From assembly GCF_030818075.1 (NCBI RefSeq), contig NZ_JAUSZZ010000001.1:1736001-1800000 (forward strand): a stretch of 64,000 nucleotides of DNA. Reading direction: 5' to 3'. Positions 17,547-26,382 of this stretch are shown in pieces. The translations under genes were made by a program, and so were the position numbers. Position 1 is the stretch's first letter. Each line of letters begins with the position of its first letter. The DNA is from Microbacterium proteolyticum. Lineage in GTDB: Bacteria > Actinomycetota > Actinomycetes > Actinomycetales > Microbacteriaceae. The notes beneath the pieces were generated by a model that made no database searches, was not told where the DNA came from, and worked only from the letters and a program-made list of their open reading frames with translations.

Positions 17547-18323
17547 AGCGCCGGAGGGTACGTTCCGCGATGGCTGATCGCACCGGCGGCGGCCGGGCTG
17601 CTGTTCCTGCTCGTACCGCTGACGGCGCTGATCGCCCGCGTCCAGTGGGCCACCCTCTGGAGCGACATCACGTCTCCGGCGGCGGTCGAAGCCCTCGGGC
17701 TCTCACTGGGCACCGGTGCCGCGGCGACCGCGCTGTGCGCCGTCGTCGGCATCCCTCTCGCCGTGGTGATCGCGCGGAGCCCCGCGCGTGTCGCGGCGTT
17801 GCTGCGCGCGCTGGTCACCGTGCCGCTGGTGCTGCCCCCCATGGTCGGCGGTGTCGCCCTGCTCTACCTCTTCGGGCGCTCAGGTCCCCTCGGCATCCTG
17901 GGTCTGCCGTTCACGACGGCCGCCGTCGTTCTCGCTCAGATTTTCGTCGCCCTGCCGTTCCTCGTGCTCGCGGTCGAGGGGACGCTGCGCAGCACCGGCG
18001 TCGAGTTCGAGCGGGCAGCCGCCTCGCTCGGGGCGTCGCGCGCGACGATCCTGCGGCGGGTGACATTGCCGCTCGCCGCCCCCGGCATCGTCGCCGGGGT
18101 CGTGCTGTGCTTCGCCCGGGCGATCGGTGAGTTCGGCGCGACGGCGCTGTTCGCCGGCAACCGGCCTGGGGTCACGCAGACCATGCCGCTCGCGATCTAC
18201 ACCGCGTTCAACGGCGCGGGAGTGTCGCAGGGGACGGCGGTGGCGTTGTCGCTGCTGCTGCTCGTCACAGCGGTGGCGGTGCTGCTTCTCGTACGCGGCT
18301 GGCGGCCGGGGGTGGGGCGGTGA
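17454..18323 (+). CDS. modB: Molybdate ABC transporter permease ModB
   Basis: Membrane permease with about six helices. The family core starts at VPRWLIAPAAAGLLFLLVPL, and the ATPase-contact EAA loop is visible as ERAAASLGASRATILRRVTLPLAAPGI. The start is ambiguous: 17454 overlaps the modA stop by GTGA, as at other junctions here, and gives 289 residues with a repeated decapeptide leader; the GTG at 17544 gives 259 residues and best matches the family. The stop overlaps modC by GTGA. Confidence 0.92.
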   Translation: MSAGRGLARTVGAGRGVARTVRAGRGSPRTVSAGGYVPRWLIAPAAAGLLFLLVPLTALIARVQWATLWSDITSPAAVEALGLSLGTGAAATALCAVVGIPLAVVIARSPARVAALLRALVTVPLVLPPMVGGVALLYLFGRSGPLGILGLPFTTAAVVLAQIFVALPFLVLAVEGTLRSTGVEFERAAASLGASRATILRRVTLPLAAPGIVAGVVLCFARAIGEFGATALFAGNRPGVTQTMPLAIYTAFNGAGVSQGTAVALSLLLLVTAVAVLLLVRGWRPGVGR

Positions 18324-19399
18324 GCGGCGCGGATCACACGGCCGACACCGGTTTCGGGACGGTTCCGGATGCCGCTGCGCTCACCGCTCGACTGCGCGTG
18401 CGCCGCCGCGACTTCGACGTCGACATCGAGCTCGACGTGTCTGCCGGCGAGACCGTCGCGGTGATGGGGCGAAGCGGTGCGGGCAAGTCGACGCTGCTCG
18501 GCGCCCTGGCGGGGCTGACTCCGCTCGACGAGGGCGAGATCAGCATCGACGGCCGGGTTCTCGATCGGGCGCCGCGATTGCGCACCGACCCGATGCACCG
18601 GGGGATCGTGCTGCTCGGCCAGGACGCCCGGCTGTTCCCGCACCTCACCGCGCGCGAGAACGTCGCCTTCGGTCCGCGGGCGGCCGGGGTTCCGGCATCC
18701 GTCGCCCGTTCCGCCGCGGAAGGCTGGCTGGAGCGCGTCGGTCTGCCCGGCGCAGGAGACCGTCGGCCGTCGCAACTGTCGGGCGGCGAGCAGCAGCGCG
18801 TCGCCGTGGCGCGGGCGCTGGCCGCCGAGCCGCGGGTGGTGCTGCTGGACGAGCCGCTCGTCGCGCTCGACGCGGTCACCGCGTCGGAGATCCGGGCGAT
18901 GCTGCGCGAGCGGCTGGCGGGGGTCACGACCGTGGCGGTGACGCACGATGCCGTGGACGCAGCCGCACTGGCCGACCGGCTCGTGATCGTCGAGCGGGGG
19001 AGGGTCACGCAGCACGGGCCGGTGCGCGAGGTGCTCGCGACGCCGGCGACGGAGGTGGCGGCGAAGATCGCCGGGCTGGAACGGATCGTCGGTGTGGCTC
19101 GGGGCGGGGCGTTCGAACGGCGGGGCCTGCGGCTGGAGTCGACGGATGCCGCGTCGCGCGCCGCCGCGGCCGACGACGGCGCGTCAGTGGCCGCGGTCTT
19201 CCGAGCCGCCGACGTGCGATTCGGTCACGGCTCGCGAGGGGTCGTGTCGCGCCTGGAACCCACCCCGACGGGCGTCCGCATCGTGCTCGACGTCGGCGCC
19301 GCCGAGGTCTCGCCCGCCGAGGCGGTGGGCATGCGACCCGGCGATGTGGTGCGCTGGACGGTTCCGCCTGCGTGCCTGCGCTTCGTGCCGGCATCCTGA
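18320..19399 (+). CDS. modC: Molybdate ABC transporter ATP-binding protein ModC
   Basis: 359 residues. ATPase domain first: Walker A GRSGAGKST near residue 52, signature QLSGGEQQRVAVARAL near 155, Walker B VVLLDEPLVALD, and H-loop AVTHD. The C-terminal about 70 residues (SRLEPTPTGVRIVLDVGAAEVSPAEA) form a TOBE domain that binds molybdate and gives feedback control. GTG start overlapping modB. Confidence 0.92.
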   Translation: MSGADHTADTGFGTVPDAAALTARLRVRRRDFDVDIELDVSAGETVAVMGRSGAGKSTLLGALAGLTPLDEGEISIDGRVLDRAPRLRTDPMHRGIVLLGQDARLFPHLTARENVAFGPRAAGVPASVARSAAEGWLERVGLPGAGDRRPSQLSGGEQQRVAVARALAAEPRVVLLDEPLVALDAVTASEIRAMLRERLAGVTTVAVTHDAVDAAALADRLVIVERGRVTQHGPVREVLATPATEVAAKIAGLERIVGVARGGAFERRGLRLESTDAASRAAAADDGASVAAVFRAADVRFGHGSRGVVSRLEPTPTGVRIVLDVGAAEVSPAEAVGMRPGDVVRWTVPPACLRFVPAS

Positions 19400-19556
19400 G
19401 GCGGGCGCGCAGTCGGCGCGCGGTGGGTCGTGCCTGCGTCGGCGAGCGGGGGTTCGAAGTGTGTGAGTCCGGTCCGCCGCGGCGGCGAGGCGGCAGTGCA
19501 TGTCGATCTCGTATGAAGTGCGACGTGTGGAGGGTGAGATCACCGCGTGAGACATT

Positions 19557-19601
19557 GCATGTCGACATGCGGCCTGGTCATGTAAGACAGGTCGATCTGT
19601 C
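19557..19601. promoter_or_regulatory. Two palindromes upstream of a small membrane-protein gene
   Basis: GCATGTCGACATGC (19557-19570) is a perfect 14-bp palindrome, and GACAGGTCGATCTGTC (19586-19601) is palindromic apart from one pair. Both lie within 60 bases of the ATG at 19614. A related GCATGTCGATC occurs at 19499. They look like regulator sites or a structured leader; no regulator can be assigned. The rest of the 19400-19613 gap shows nothing else. Confidence 0.4.
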
Positions 19602-19613
19602 GGAAGGCTCTCC

Positions 19614-20006
19614 ATGTCCCTCTCGTCCCCTTCGCCCCGCGCGCTCCTCGTGGCATCCCTCGTCATGGTGGCTGCGGTGATGACCGCTTTCCACGTTCTC
19701 CTCATCCAGCGAGGGAGTGTGGATCAGTGGTCGGTCGCACTCCTGCTTCTCGTCGCCGCCACGCTGGTGGGGACCCTGCGGGTACTCCGGCCGGAGTTTC
19801 TGGCCCGGCCAGCGACGTTCCTCGTCGTCCACCTGGTGGCGTACCTCCTCGTCGCGGGTTCGATCGCCGTGCACGTCATGGCAACCGGCGATCAGCTGAA
19901 CGGTGCCCGCGGACTGGTGTGGATGGTGGCGTGCTGGGGAGCCGGGCTTCTCGTTCACGCTCTCGGTACGGCCGACACCTTCCTGCCGCGGAGTCGTCGC
20001 GTCTGA
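19614..20006 (+). CDS. Unknown four-helix membrane protein
   Basis: 130 residues with four hydrophobic segments (about 10-30, 40-60, 68-90, 98-118) and a short basic tail ending RSRRV. No family recognised. The coding frame keeps actinobacterial codon usage and has GGAAGG before the ATG, so it is probably real. It ends 82 bases before cydC, which is convergent. Confidence 0.7.
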   Translation: MSLSSPSPRALLVASLVMVAAVMTAFHVLLIQRGSVDQWSVALLLLVAATLVGTLRVLRPEFLARPATFLVVHLVAYLLVAGSIAVHVMATGDQLNGARGLVWMVACWGAGLLVHALGTADTFLPRSRRV

Positions 20007-20015
20007 CGCGCGCCC

Positions 20016-20044
20016 CGACGAGCGGTGCCTCGGCGCACTCGTCG
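20016..20044. terminator. Imperfect hairpin between convergent genes
   Basis: CGACGAG and CTCGTCG pair around a GC-rich interior (GGTGCC/GGCGC). Its place between two convergent genes suggests a bidirectional terminator. The stem has internal mismatches, so the call is weak. Confidence 0.4.
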
Positions 20045-20087
20045 CATCGGCGACACGCAGGCTTCCGACGCGGCAGTGGCGGGCACG

Positions 20088-21794
20088 TCAGTCCCGAACA
20101 GCAGCGTCACCCGCGCTGACCACTCGCCCACCCTCCACCCGCACCTCGCGATCCACAAGCCCCTCCGGCACCTCGACGTGCGACACGAGCACGACGGCCT
20201 GATCACGGCCCACCGCGCCGAGCAGGTCGTCGAGCAGGGCATCGGATGCCGCGGGGTCGACGCCCGCGGTCGGCTCGTCGAGCACGAGCACGGGGAAGCC
20301 GCGCAGCAGCGCCCGCGCGAGGGCGAGGCGCTGCGCCTGTCCGCCCGAGACGAGGGAGCCGCGATCTCCCACGGGGGTGTCGAGGCTGCCGCGCTCGTGG
20401 ACCCACTCATCGAGCCCGACCCGCGCCAACACGGTCCACAGGTCGTTCTCGGTGGCGTCGTCGCGGGCGAACAGCAGGTTCTGCCGCACCGACTCGTCGA
20501 AGAGGTACGGCGACTGCTCGATCAGCCCGACCGTGCGGCGCAGATCGTCGCCGGAGAGATCGCGCGCTTCTACGCCGCCGATCGCGTACGACCCCTCGTA
20601 GTCGAGGAAGCGCGCGAGCACGTGCGCGAGAGTCGTCTTGCCCGCACCGCTCGGTCCGCTCACCAGGACGCGCTCGCCGGGGCCGACGCGCAGGTCGATG
20701 TCGTCGAGGCGGCCGGAGTCGCCGTCGAATCCGCTCCGCGTCGGCCAGTGCGCGCGGATGCCACGGAGTTCCAAGCCCGAGCCCAGCACCGGCGCCTCGC
20801 CGGTCGACGCGGGCTCGTCGCGGGGCAGACCGTCGGGGATGCCGTCGGGCACGGCCTCGGCGATGCGCTCCGCGGCCGCGCGCACCTGCCGCCACGAGGC
20901 GAGGGCGAGAGGCACTGGTCCGAACACCTCGAACACCGCCATCGGCAGCAGGACGACGACCGCGAGGCCCGGGCCCGACAGTACTCCGCCGGTGACGGCG
21001 GGGGCGGCGACGATCAGGGCGCCGAGCGAGGCGAGTCCGGCGAGCACCGATACCGCGCCCGAGGTGAGCCCCTGCGCCCCGCCGCGGCGGACCACCGCGC
21101 GACGCAGCGCCCGATCGGCGTCGCGCACGCGTGCGGTCGCGGCATCCACGGCCCCGTATGCGGTCAGCACGTCGAGGTTCGTCAGCAGGTCGTGCACGGC
21201 ATCGGCCACGGCGGCGCGCAGCGGTGCGATCGAGCGCTCGGCGCGCGACCCCGCCGCCCACCCGACCGCGACAGCGACCGCGAAGGCCACCACCAGGCAG
21301 CCCAGCAACGCCAACGCCGCGGGCCACGAGATCAGCGCCGTGAAGACGACGGCCGCGAGCGAGGTGAGAGCCGCGACCGACAGGGGCAGCACGACCCGCA
21401 GGGGAAGGTTCTGCAGCTCCTCGACGTCGTCGACGACGCTCGACAGCAGGCCACCGCGACGCGAACGCGCCAGGCCGTCGGGCGCGAGCGGCACGATGTC
21501 GCGCACGAGGTCGGCGCGCACCCCCGCGAGCTGGTGCAGGGCCGCATCGTGCCCCGTCAGACGCTCCAGGTAACGGAACACCGCGCGTGACAGCGCGAAC
21601 GCCCGCACGCCGACGACGGCCATCGAGAGGTACATCACCAAGGGCTGCTCGGCCGCGCGCGCGATGAGCCAGGCGCTCGCGGCGAGGAGCGCGATCGCGC
21701 TCGCCGCGGTGCCGAACCCCGACAGCACCGCCGGCGCGAACCGCCGCCGCGACGGCATCGCCGCCCGCAGGATCTCCCTGACCCGCCCGCTCAC
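20088..21794 (-). CDS. cydC: Thiol reductant ABC exporter subunit CydC
   Basis: 568 residues: six-helix exporter domain (about 20-310) then ATPase domain. Walker A GPSGAGKTTLAH near residue 375, signature LVSGGQAQRLALARAL, and Walker B VLVLDEPTAGVD. CydDC exports glutathione/cysteine or related thiols and is needed to assemble cytochrome bd. GTG start overlaps the cydD stop (GTGA). Last gene of the cydABDC operon. Confidence 0.92.
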   Translation of the reverse strand: MSGRVREILRAAMPSRRRFAPAVLSGFGTAASAIALLAASAWLIARAAEQPLVMYLSMAVVGVRAFALSRAVFRYLERLTGHDAALHQLAGVRADLVRDIVPLAPDGLARSRRGGLLSSVVDDVEELQNLPLRVVLPLSVAALTSLAAVVFTALISWPAALALLGCLVVAFAVAVAVGWAAGSRAERSIAPLRAAVADAVHDLLTNLDVLTAYGAVDAATARVRDADRALRRAVVRRGGAQGLTSGAVSVLAGLASLGALIVAAPAVTGGVLSGPGLAVVVLLPMAVFEVFGPVPLALASWRQVRAAAERIAEAVPDGIPDGLPRDEPASTGEAPVLGSGLELRGIRAHWPTRSGFDGDSGRLDDIDLRVGPGERVLVSGPSGAGKTTLAHVLARFLDYEGSYAIGGVEARDLSGDDLRRTVGLIEQSPYLFDESVRQNLLFARDDATENDLWTVLARVGLDEWVHERGSLDTPVGDRGSLVSGGQAQRLALARALLRGFPVLVLDEPTAGVDPAASDALLDDLLGAVGRDQAVVLVSHVEVPEGLVDREVRVEGGRVVSAGDAAVRD

Positions 21795-23479
21795 GCGCGC
21801 CCCCCGTGCAAAGCGCGTGAGGGGTCAAGAACTGTCGCCTGGACCCCCGCCGAGGCGACACTTTCTGACCCCTCACGCGACAGCGACAGGGAGACCGTGC
21901 GGGTGGCGATCGCGCGGGCGGAGGAGCGGTGCGAGACCAGCAGGACGCCGCGGCCGGCGTCGGCCTCGCGGCGCAGGGTCGCCCACAGGTGCGCTTCGGT
22001 CGCGGCATCCAGGGCGCTCGACGGCTCGTCGAGGACGAGGATCGGGGCGCCGGTCACGCGGGCCCGGTACAGCGCCCGGGCGACGGCGACGCGCTGCGCC
22101 TCACCGCCGGACAGCCCCGAGCCCCCGGCGCCGAGGGGGGTCGCGGGGTCGATGCCCTTCGCTCCGGCGTCGGCCAGCGCGGCGGCCACCGCGCGCGCGT
22201 CGGACGCCGACCCGAGCGAGACGTTGTCGCCGACCGTGCCCGCCACGAGCCCCGGCCGCTGGCCCGCCCACGCCACAGAGCCCCGCGCATGCGCCACGAC
22301 GACACCATCGACCCGCACGGCTCCCTCGCACGGGGCGTACCCGAGCAGTGCGGCGATCAGCGACGACTTGCCGACGCCGCTCGGCCCGGTCACGAGCACC
22401 ACCTCGCCAGGGCCCACGGTCAGCGACACCCGCGGCATCCGGTGCCCCTCACGGTGCACCCGCACGTCGTCGAGGGTCAGAACCGACCCGCGCATCGGGG
22501 AACCGGCATCCGGAGCCGCAGCGGTACGCGCCGCGTCGAGCGCGTCGAAGATCTCCTCCGTCGCCGCGACACCCTCCGACGCCGCGTGGAACTGCACCCC
22601 CACTTGCCGAAGCGGCAGGTACGCCTCGGGTGCGAGCAACAGCACGAAGAGTCCCACGAGCAGCGACAGATCACCCGAGAGCAGGCGGAAGCCGATGGTC
22701 ACGGCGACGATCGCGACCGAGACGGATGCCAAGAACTCCAGCGCGAAGCCCGACAGGAACGACACGCGCAGCACCGTCATCGTCTCGCGCTTGTAATCGC
22801 GCGTAATCGTCTCGATGGAGTCGGCGGCGCGGTGCTGCCGTCCGAACGCCTTCAGGGTGCCGAGACCCTCGACGGTGTCGGCGAAGCGCGCGGCGAGTCG
22901 TCCGAGCGTGCGGTACTGCTTCTGTTGCACACCGCGGGTCGCGAGTCCGATGAGCACCATGAAGAGCGGAATCAGCGGGATCGTCACCGCCACGATCAGG
23001 CCCGAAAGCGGGTCGGCGAGTGCGATGGCGCCGATCAAGATCGGCATGGTGACGACGGTCGCCACGAGCTGCGGCAGGTACCGGCCGAAGTACGCGTCGA
23101 GCGCCTCGAGCCCGTGCCCCGCGGTCAGCGAGAGCGAGGCGGCGTTACGCCGGGCCAGCCACCCCGGCCCCAGACGCCCGACCGCGTCGACCAGTGCCGC
23201 GCGCAGCTGCAGCGAGGCGGCCGCCGCTCCCCGCGCCGACACCCGCTCCGACACCGCGATCAGCAGTCCACGCAGAAGAACGAGGGATGCCGCAACCCCG
23301 ACGTACCCCCACAGCTCGCCGAGCGGCCGGCCCTGGATCGCGCCGACCAGCGCGCTCGTGAGCGCCCACGCGAACCCGACGATCACGCCGGTCTGCGCCA
23401 GCACGATCCCCGCCGTCGCGGCGAAGAAACTTCGCGAGGCGGTGGCGTAGCGGACGAGCCGCGGATCGACGGGTTTCAC
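21791..23479 (-). CDS. cydD: Thiol reductant ABC exporter subunit CydD
   Basis: 562 residues, partner of CydC. Exporter helices fill about 1-310; the ATPase has Walker A GPSGVGKSSLIAAL, signature LSGGEAQRVAVARALYR, and Walker B ILVLDEPSSALD. GTG start. The last 28 residues are unusual: residues about 535-555 are encoded by a palindromic element (21814-21879) read in frame, giving REGS-x2-VAS-x-G-x-QAT-x2-D-x-SR. This tail follows the expected domain end, so activity may be unaffected. Confidence 0.92.
   Translation of the reverse strand: MKPVDPRLVRYATASRSFFAATAGIVLAQTGVIVGFAWALTSALVGAIQGRPLGELWGYVGVAASLVLLRGLLIAVSERVSARGAAAASLQLRAALVDAVGRLGPGWLARRNAASLSLTAGHGLEALDAYFGRYLPQLVATVVTMPILIGAIALADPLSGLIVAVTIPLIPLFMVLIGLATRGVQQKQYRTLGRLAARFADTVEGLGTLKAFGRQHRAADSIETITRDYKRETMTVLRVSFLSGFALEFLASVSVAIVAVTIGFRLLSGDLSLLVGLFVLLLAPEAYLPLRQVGVQFHAASEGVAATEEIFDALDAARTAAAPDAGSPMRGSVLTLDDVRVHREGHRMPRVSLTVGPGEVVLVTGPSGVGKSSLIAALLGYAPCEGAVRVDGVVVAHARGSVAWAGQRPGLVAGTVGDNVSLGSASDARAVAAALADAGAKGIDPATPLGAGGSGLSGGEAQRVAVARALYRARVTGAPILVLDEPSSALDAATEAHLWATLRREADAGRGVLLVSHRSSARAIATRTVSLSLSREGSESVASAGVQATVLDPSRALHGGRA
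21814..21879 (-). repeat. Palindromic element inside the 3' end of cydD
   Basis: Arms CGCGTGAGGGGTCA (right end, 21879 inward on the minus strand) and TGACCCCTCACGCG, with inner arms GTGTCGCCT/AGGCGACAG. It is fully within the cydD frame. Read with cydD it encodes a peptide matching 14 of 21 positions of that from the element inside the helicase gene at 62853-62916. Related to the intergenic copies at 15391 and 15502, which have TCGCCA in place of GGGTCA. Confidence 0.9.
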
Positions 23480-23540
23480 GGGTGGGGCTTCCGATCAGGA
23501 TGCTCGGGCGGGTGAGGAGGCTGAGCTCGTCGAAGCCTCC

Positions 23541-23737
23541 GGTCCCTTCGACGGGCTCAGGGACCTTCGGCAGGCTCAGGGATCTTCGACAGGCTCAGGG
23601 ATCTTCGACGGGCTCAGGGATCTTCGACGGGCTCAGGGATCTTCGACGGGCTCAGGGATCTTCGACGGGCTCAGGGATCTTCGACGGGCTCAGGGATCTT
23701 CGACAGGCTCAGTGACGTTCGACAGGCTCAGGGACCT
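23541..23737. repeat. Ten tandem copies of a 19-bp unit inside the cyd operon
   Basis: The unit is GGGATCTTCGACGGGCTCA with small variants (ACAGG for ACGGG, GACC for GATC). TTCG occurs at 23547 and then at exact 19-base steps to 23718. A reverse-oriented single copy (GAGCTCGTCGAAG) precedes the array. It occupies most of the 289-base cydB-cydD gap, which is otherwise featureless. Confidence 0.92.
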
Positions 23738-23768
23738 CTGCAGGAGGCGGGCTGGCGCGATGCGGGAG

Positions 23769-24794
23769 TCAGTGCGCCACGAGGGCGGCCTTCTCGATGC
23801 GGGCGCGGGTGACGCGCTTGCGGAACACCCAGTAGGTCCAGCCCTGGTAGGCCAGGATCAGCGGCAGGAAGATCAGCGCCGCCCAGCTCATGATCGTCAG
23901 CGTGTACGGCGTGCTCGAGGCGTTCTCGATGGTCAGGCTCGAGCCCTCGGCGAGGGTGGTGGGCATGACGTTCGGGAAGAGCGCGAAGAACAGCGCGGCG
24001 ACGGCGGCGACGATCGTGACGGCACCGAGGGTGAAGGCGGTGCCCTCGCGGTCGCGGGTGTTGGCGACCCACGAGCCGATCAGCGCGAGGGCGGCGGCGC
24101 CCGACAGGCCCACCACGCCGAGGAACAGCGGCGCGCCCGCGGCATCCACGATCGTCCACCCGAGGAACAGGGCCGCGAGAGCGATGGCGGCGACCCCGAC
24201 GCGGCCGGCCAGGCGCCGGGCGTCGGCGCGCACCTGTCCGTCGGTCTTCAACGCGACGAAGTACAGCCCGTGCACGAAGAACAGCGCGAGCGTCGTGAGC
24301 CCGCCGAGGATGCCGTACGGGTTCAGCAGCGTCAGCACCGTGCCGGCGTACTCGTGGTCGGCATCCAGGGGCACGCCCTGCACGATATTGGCGAACGCGA
24401 CGCCCCAGAGGAAGGCGGGGACCGCAGATCCGAAGAAGATCATGCGGTCGAACGACCGCTTCCACCGCAGCGAGTCGCGCTGGTGGCGGTACTCGAACGA
24501 CACCCCGCGGGCGATGAGGGCGAGGAGGATCGCGAGCAGCGGCAGGTAGAACCCGCTGAACAGCGTCGCGTACCACTCGGGGAACGAGGCGAACAGGGCT
24601 GCTCCGGCGACCATCACCCACGTCTCGTTGAGGTCCCACACGGGGCCGATGGTGTTGATGATCTGCCGGCGGGCGATGTCGTCCTTGCCGAGGAAGGGGA
24701 TCGACATGCCGACGCCGAAGTCGAACCCGTCGAGGACGAAGTAGCCGACGAAGAGGAAGGCGACGATCCAGAACCAGAGGTGCGCGAGATCCAT
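23769..24794 (-). CDS. cydB: Cytochrome bd quinol oxidase subunit II CydB
   Basis: 341 residues, eight to nine membrane helices. It starts MDLAHLWFWIVAFLFVGYFVLDGFDFG, a hallmark of the subunit, followed by GPVWDLNETWV. With CydA it forms the quinol-oxidising, oxygen-reducing terminal oxidase. The ATG at 24794 lies 17 bases after the cydA stop. Confidence 0.95.
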   Translation of the reverse strand: MDLAHLWFWIVAFLFVGYFVLDGFDFGVGMSIPFLGKDDIARRQIINTIGPVWDLNETWVMVAGAALFASFPEWYATLFSGFYLPLLAILLALIARGVSFEYRHQRDSLRWKRSFDRMIFFGSAVPAFLWGVAFANIVQGVPLDADHEYAGTVLTLLNPYGILGGLTTLALFFVHGLYFVALKTDGQVRADARRLAGRVGVAAIALAALFLGWTIVDAAGAPLFLGVVGLSGAAALALIGSWVANTRDREGTAFTLGAVTIVAAVAALFFALFPNVMPTTLAEGSSLTIENASSTPYTLTIMSWAALIFLPLILAYQGWTYWVFRKRVTRARIEKAALVAH

Positions 24795-24811
24795 TTTGTG
24801 TCCCTGTGTGC

Positions 24812-26251
24812 TCAGTAGACCGTGGTCGGGGTGTTCTCGATGGCGTCGTCGTGAGCGGCATCCGGATCGGGCAGGGGATCGGGACCCTTCTGCGCGAACT
24901 TCTTGATCAGTCCGAACTCCACGACGGCGAGGCTGGCGTACACGAGGGTGAAGGCGATGAGCGAGATGAGCACGCTCCAGCCCGGGACGCTGGGCGAGAC
25001 GCCGTCCTGCGTGAGCATGAGACCGAAGACGATCCACGGCTGCCGACCAATCTCGGTGAAGACCCAGCCGACGAGGCTCGCGAGCATCGGCAGAGGAGCG
25101 GCCCAGATCGCCACACGCCACATCCACGGGGCGACCGGGCGCGTGGCCTTCTTCCGCGTGACCCACAGGCCCGCCACGCACACCAGCGCCGCCACGCCGC
25201 CGAGCGCGATCATCCAGCGGAACGCCCAGTAGGTCACCCACAGCACGGGGGCGAAGTTGCCGTCCACCTGGTCGGCGAACTGGGGGAACATCTCCTGGCT
25301 GTAGAGCGTGTTGAGGTCGTTGATGCCTTCGACGCAGCCGTCGAGCGAGTGCGTCGACAGGATGCTGAGCAGGAAGGGCACACGGATCGAGAACAGCTCG
25401 CTCGTGCCGTCGGGGGTGCCGAGCGTGAAGATCGAGAACGAGGCATCCTGGCCGCACACCGTGTTGAAGGTCGCCTCCGCCGCAGCCATCTTCATGGGCT
25501 GGGTCGCCACCATCACCAGGCTCAGCTGGTCGCCGGCGATCGCCACGAGCACGAACGACGCCAGCGTCGTCCACAGGCCGAAGCGGAGGGTCTTGCGCAT
25601 CATGTCGGTGTTCTGCCCCCGCGCCAGGTGCCAGGCCGAGACGGCGACGACGATCATGGCCGCGAACATCCAGCCCGCGAAGATCGTGTGGGGGAAAGCC
25701 GCGAGGGCGACGGGGTTGGTCAGCAGCGCCCAGAAGTCGACGAGCTCGGCGCGGTGGCCCTCGGCCGACATCTGGTAGCCCACCGGGTTCTGCATGAAGG
25801 CGTTGGCGGCGATGATGAAATACGCCGACAGGGTGGCGCCGAGGGATGCCATCCAGATACTCGCGAGGTGCGCGAGGCGGGGGAGCTTGTCCCAGCCGAA
25901 GATCCAGAGGCCGATGAAGGTGGCCTCGAGGAAGAAGGCGAGCAGTCCCTCGAACGCGAGCGGAGCACCGAAGACGTCGCCGACGAAACGTGAGTACGCC
26001 GACCAGTTCATGCCGAACTGGAACTCCTGCACAATTCCCGTCACGACGCCCATGGCGAAGTTGATGAGGAAGATCCTGCCGAAGAAGCGGGTGATGTGGA
26101 GCCACCGCACGTCGCCCGTGCGGTACCACACGGTTTGGAACACGGCCACGATCAGCGACATGCCGAGGGTCAGGGGCACGAACAGGAAGTGGTACAGGGT
26201 CGTCAACCCGAACTGCCAGCGGGCGAGAGCCAGGGGGTCGAGCCACTCCAT
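24812..26251 (-). CDS. cydA: Cytochrome bd quinol oxidase subunit I CydA
   Basis: 479 residues with nine membrane helices. It begins MEWLDPLALARWQFGLTTLYHFLFVP, which includes the heme b595 histidine. The GRQPW motif that marks the quinol-side region is present as EIGRQPWIVFG. The Q-loop is of the short type usual in actinobacteria. GGAGG precedes the ATG at 26251. First gene of cydABDC; a palindromic operator lies just upstream at 26278-26292. Confidence 0.95.
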   Translation of the reverse strand: MEWLDPLALARWQFGLTTLYHFLFVPLTLGMSLIVAVFQTVWYRTGDVRWLHITRFFGRIFLINFAMGVVTGIVQEFQFGMNWSAYSRFVGDVFGAPLAFEGLLAFFLEATFIGLWIFGWDKLPRLAHLASIWMASLGATLSAYFIIAANAFMQNPVGYQMSAEGHRAELVDFWALLTNPVALAAFPHTIFAGWMFAAMIVVAVSAWHLARGQNTDMMRKTLRFGLWTTLASFVLVAIAGDQLSLVMVATQPMKMAAAEATFNTVCGQDASFSIFTLGTPDGTSELFSIRVPFLLSILSTHSLDGCVEGINDLNTLYSQEMFPQFADQVDGNFAPVLWVTYWAFRWMIALGGVAALVCVAGLWVTRKKATRPVAPWMWRVAIWAAPLPMLASLVGWVFTEIGRQPWIVFGLMLTQDGVSPSVPGWSVLISLIAFTLVYASLAVVEFGLIKKFAQKGPDPLPDPDAAHDDAIENTPTTVY

Positions 26252-26277
26252 CAGGAGCCTCCGATCAAACCGGATTG

Positions 26278-26292
26278 TGTGGTCAGACCACA
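26278..26292. promoter_or_regulatory. 15-bp perfect palindrome between cydA and padR
   Basis: TGTGGTC-A-GACCACA, 27 bases upstream of the cydA start and about 90 bases upstream of padR. The core TGGTCAGACCA fits the general FadR-type GntR half-site rule (TGGT-N3-ACCA). It also partly fits the PadR pattern ATGT-N8-ACAT. Position suggests control of the cyd operon, perhaps by the divergent PadR protein. Confidence 0.6.
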
Positions 26293-26343
26293 TGCTACGC
26301 GGCGGCTCTCCGGCGCGTCTGCGGATCCCTCGGCGTCGAACGA

Positions 26344-26349
26344 TATACT
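26344..26349 (+). promoter_or_regulatory. -10 element TATACT before padR
   Basis: A near-consensus -10 hexamer in GC-rich surroundings, 33 bases upstream of the padR start. No convincing -35 is seen at 16-18 bases spacing. Confidence 0.5.
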
Positions 26350-26382
26350 CGGCAAGTCATTTCCCTGGTCCGAGGAGCCGCC

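Noticed and set aside
23541..23737. CRISPR array
   Set aside because: Units are head-to-tail without spacers, 19 bp long, and no cas genes are present. The 102-bp array likewise has no unique spacers.
26275..26382. N-terminal extension of PadR from 26275
   Set aside because: It would cover the operator and the -10 element; the GTG at 26383 with GAGGAG fits the family start.
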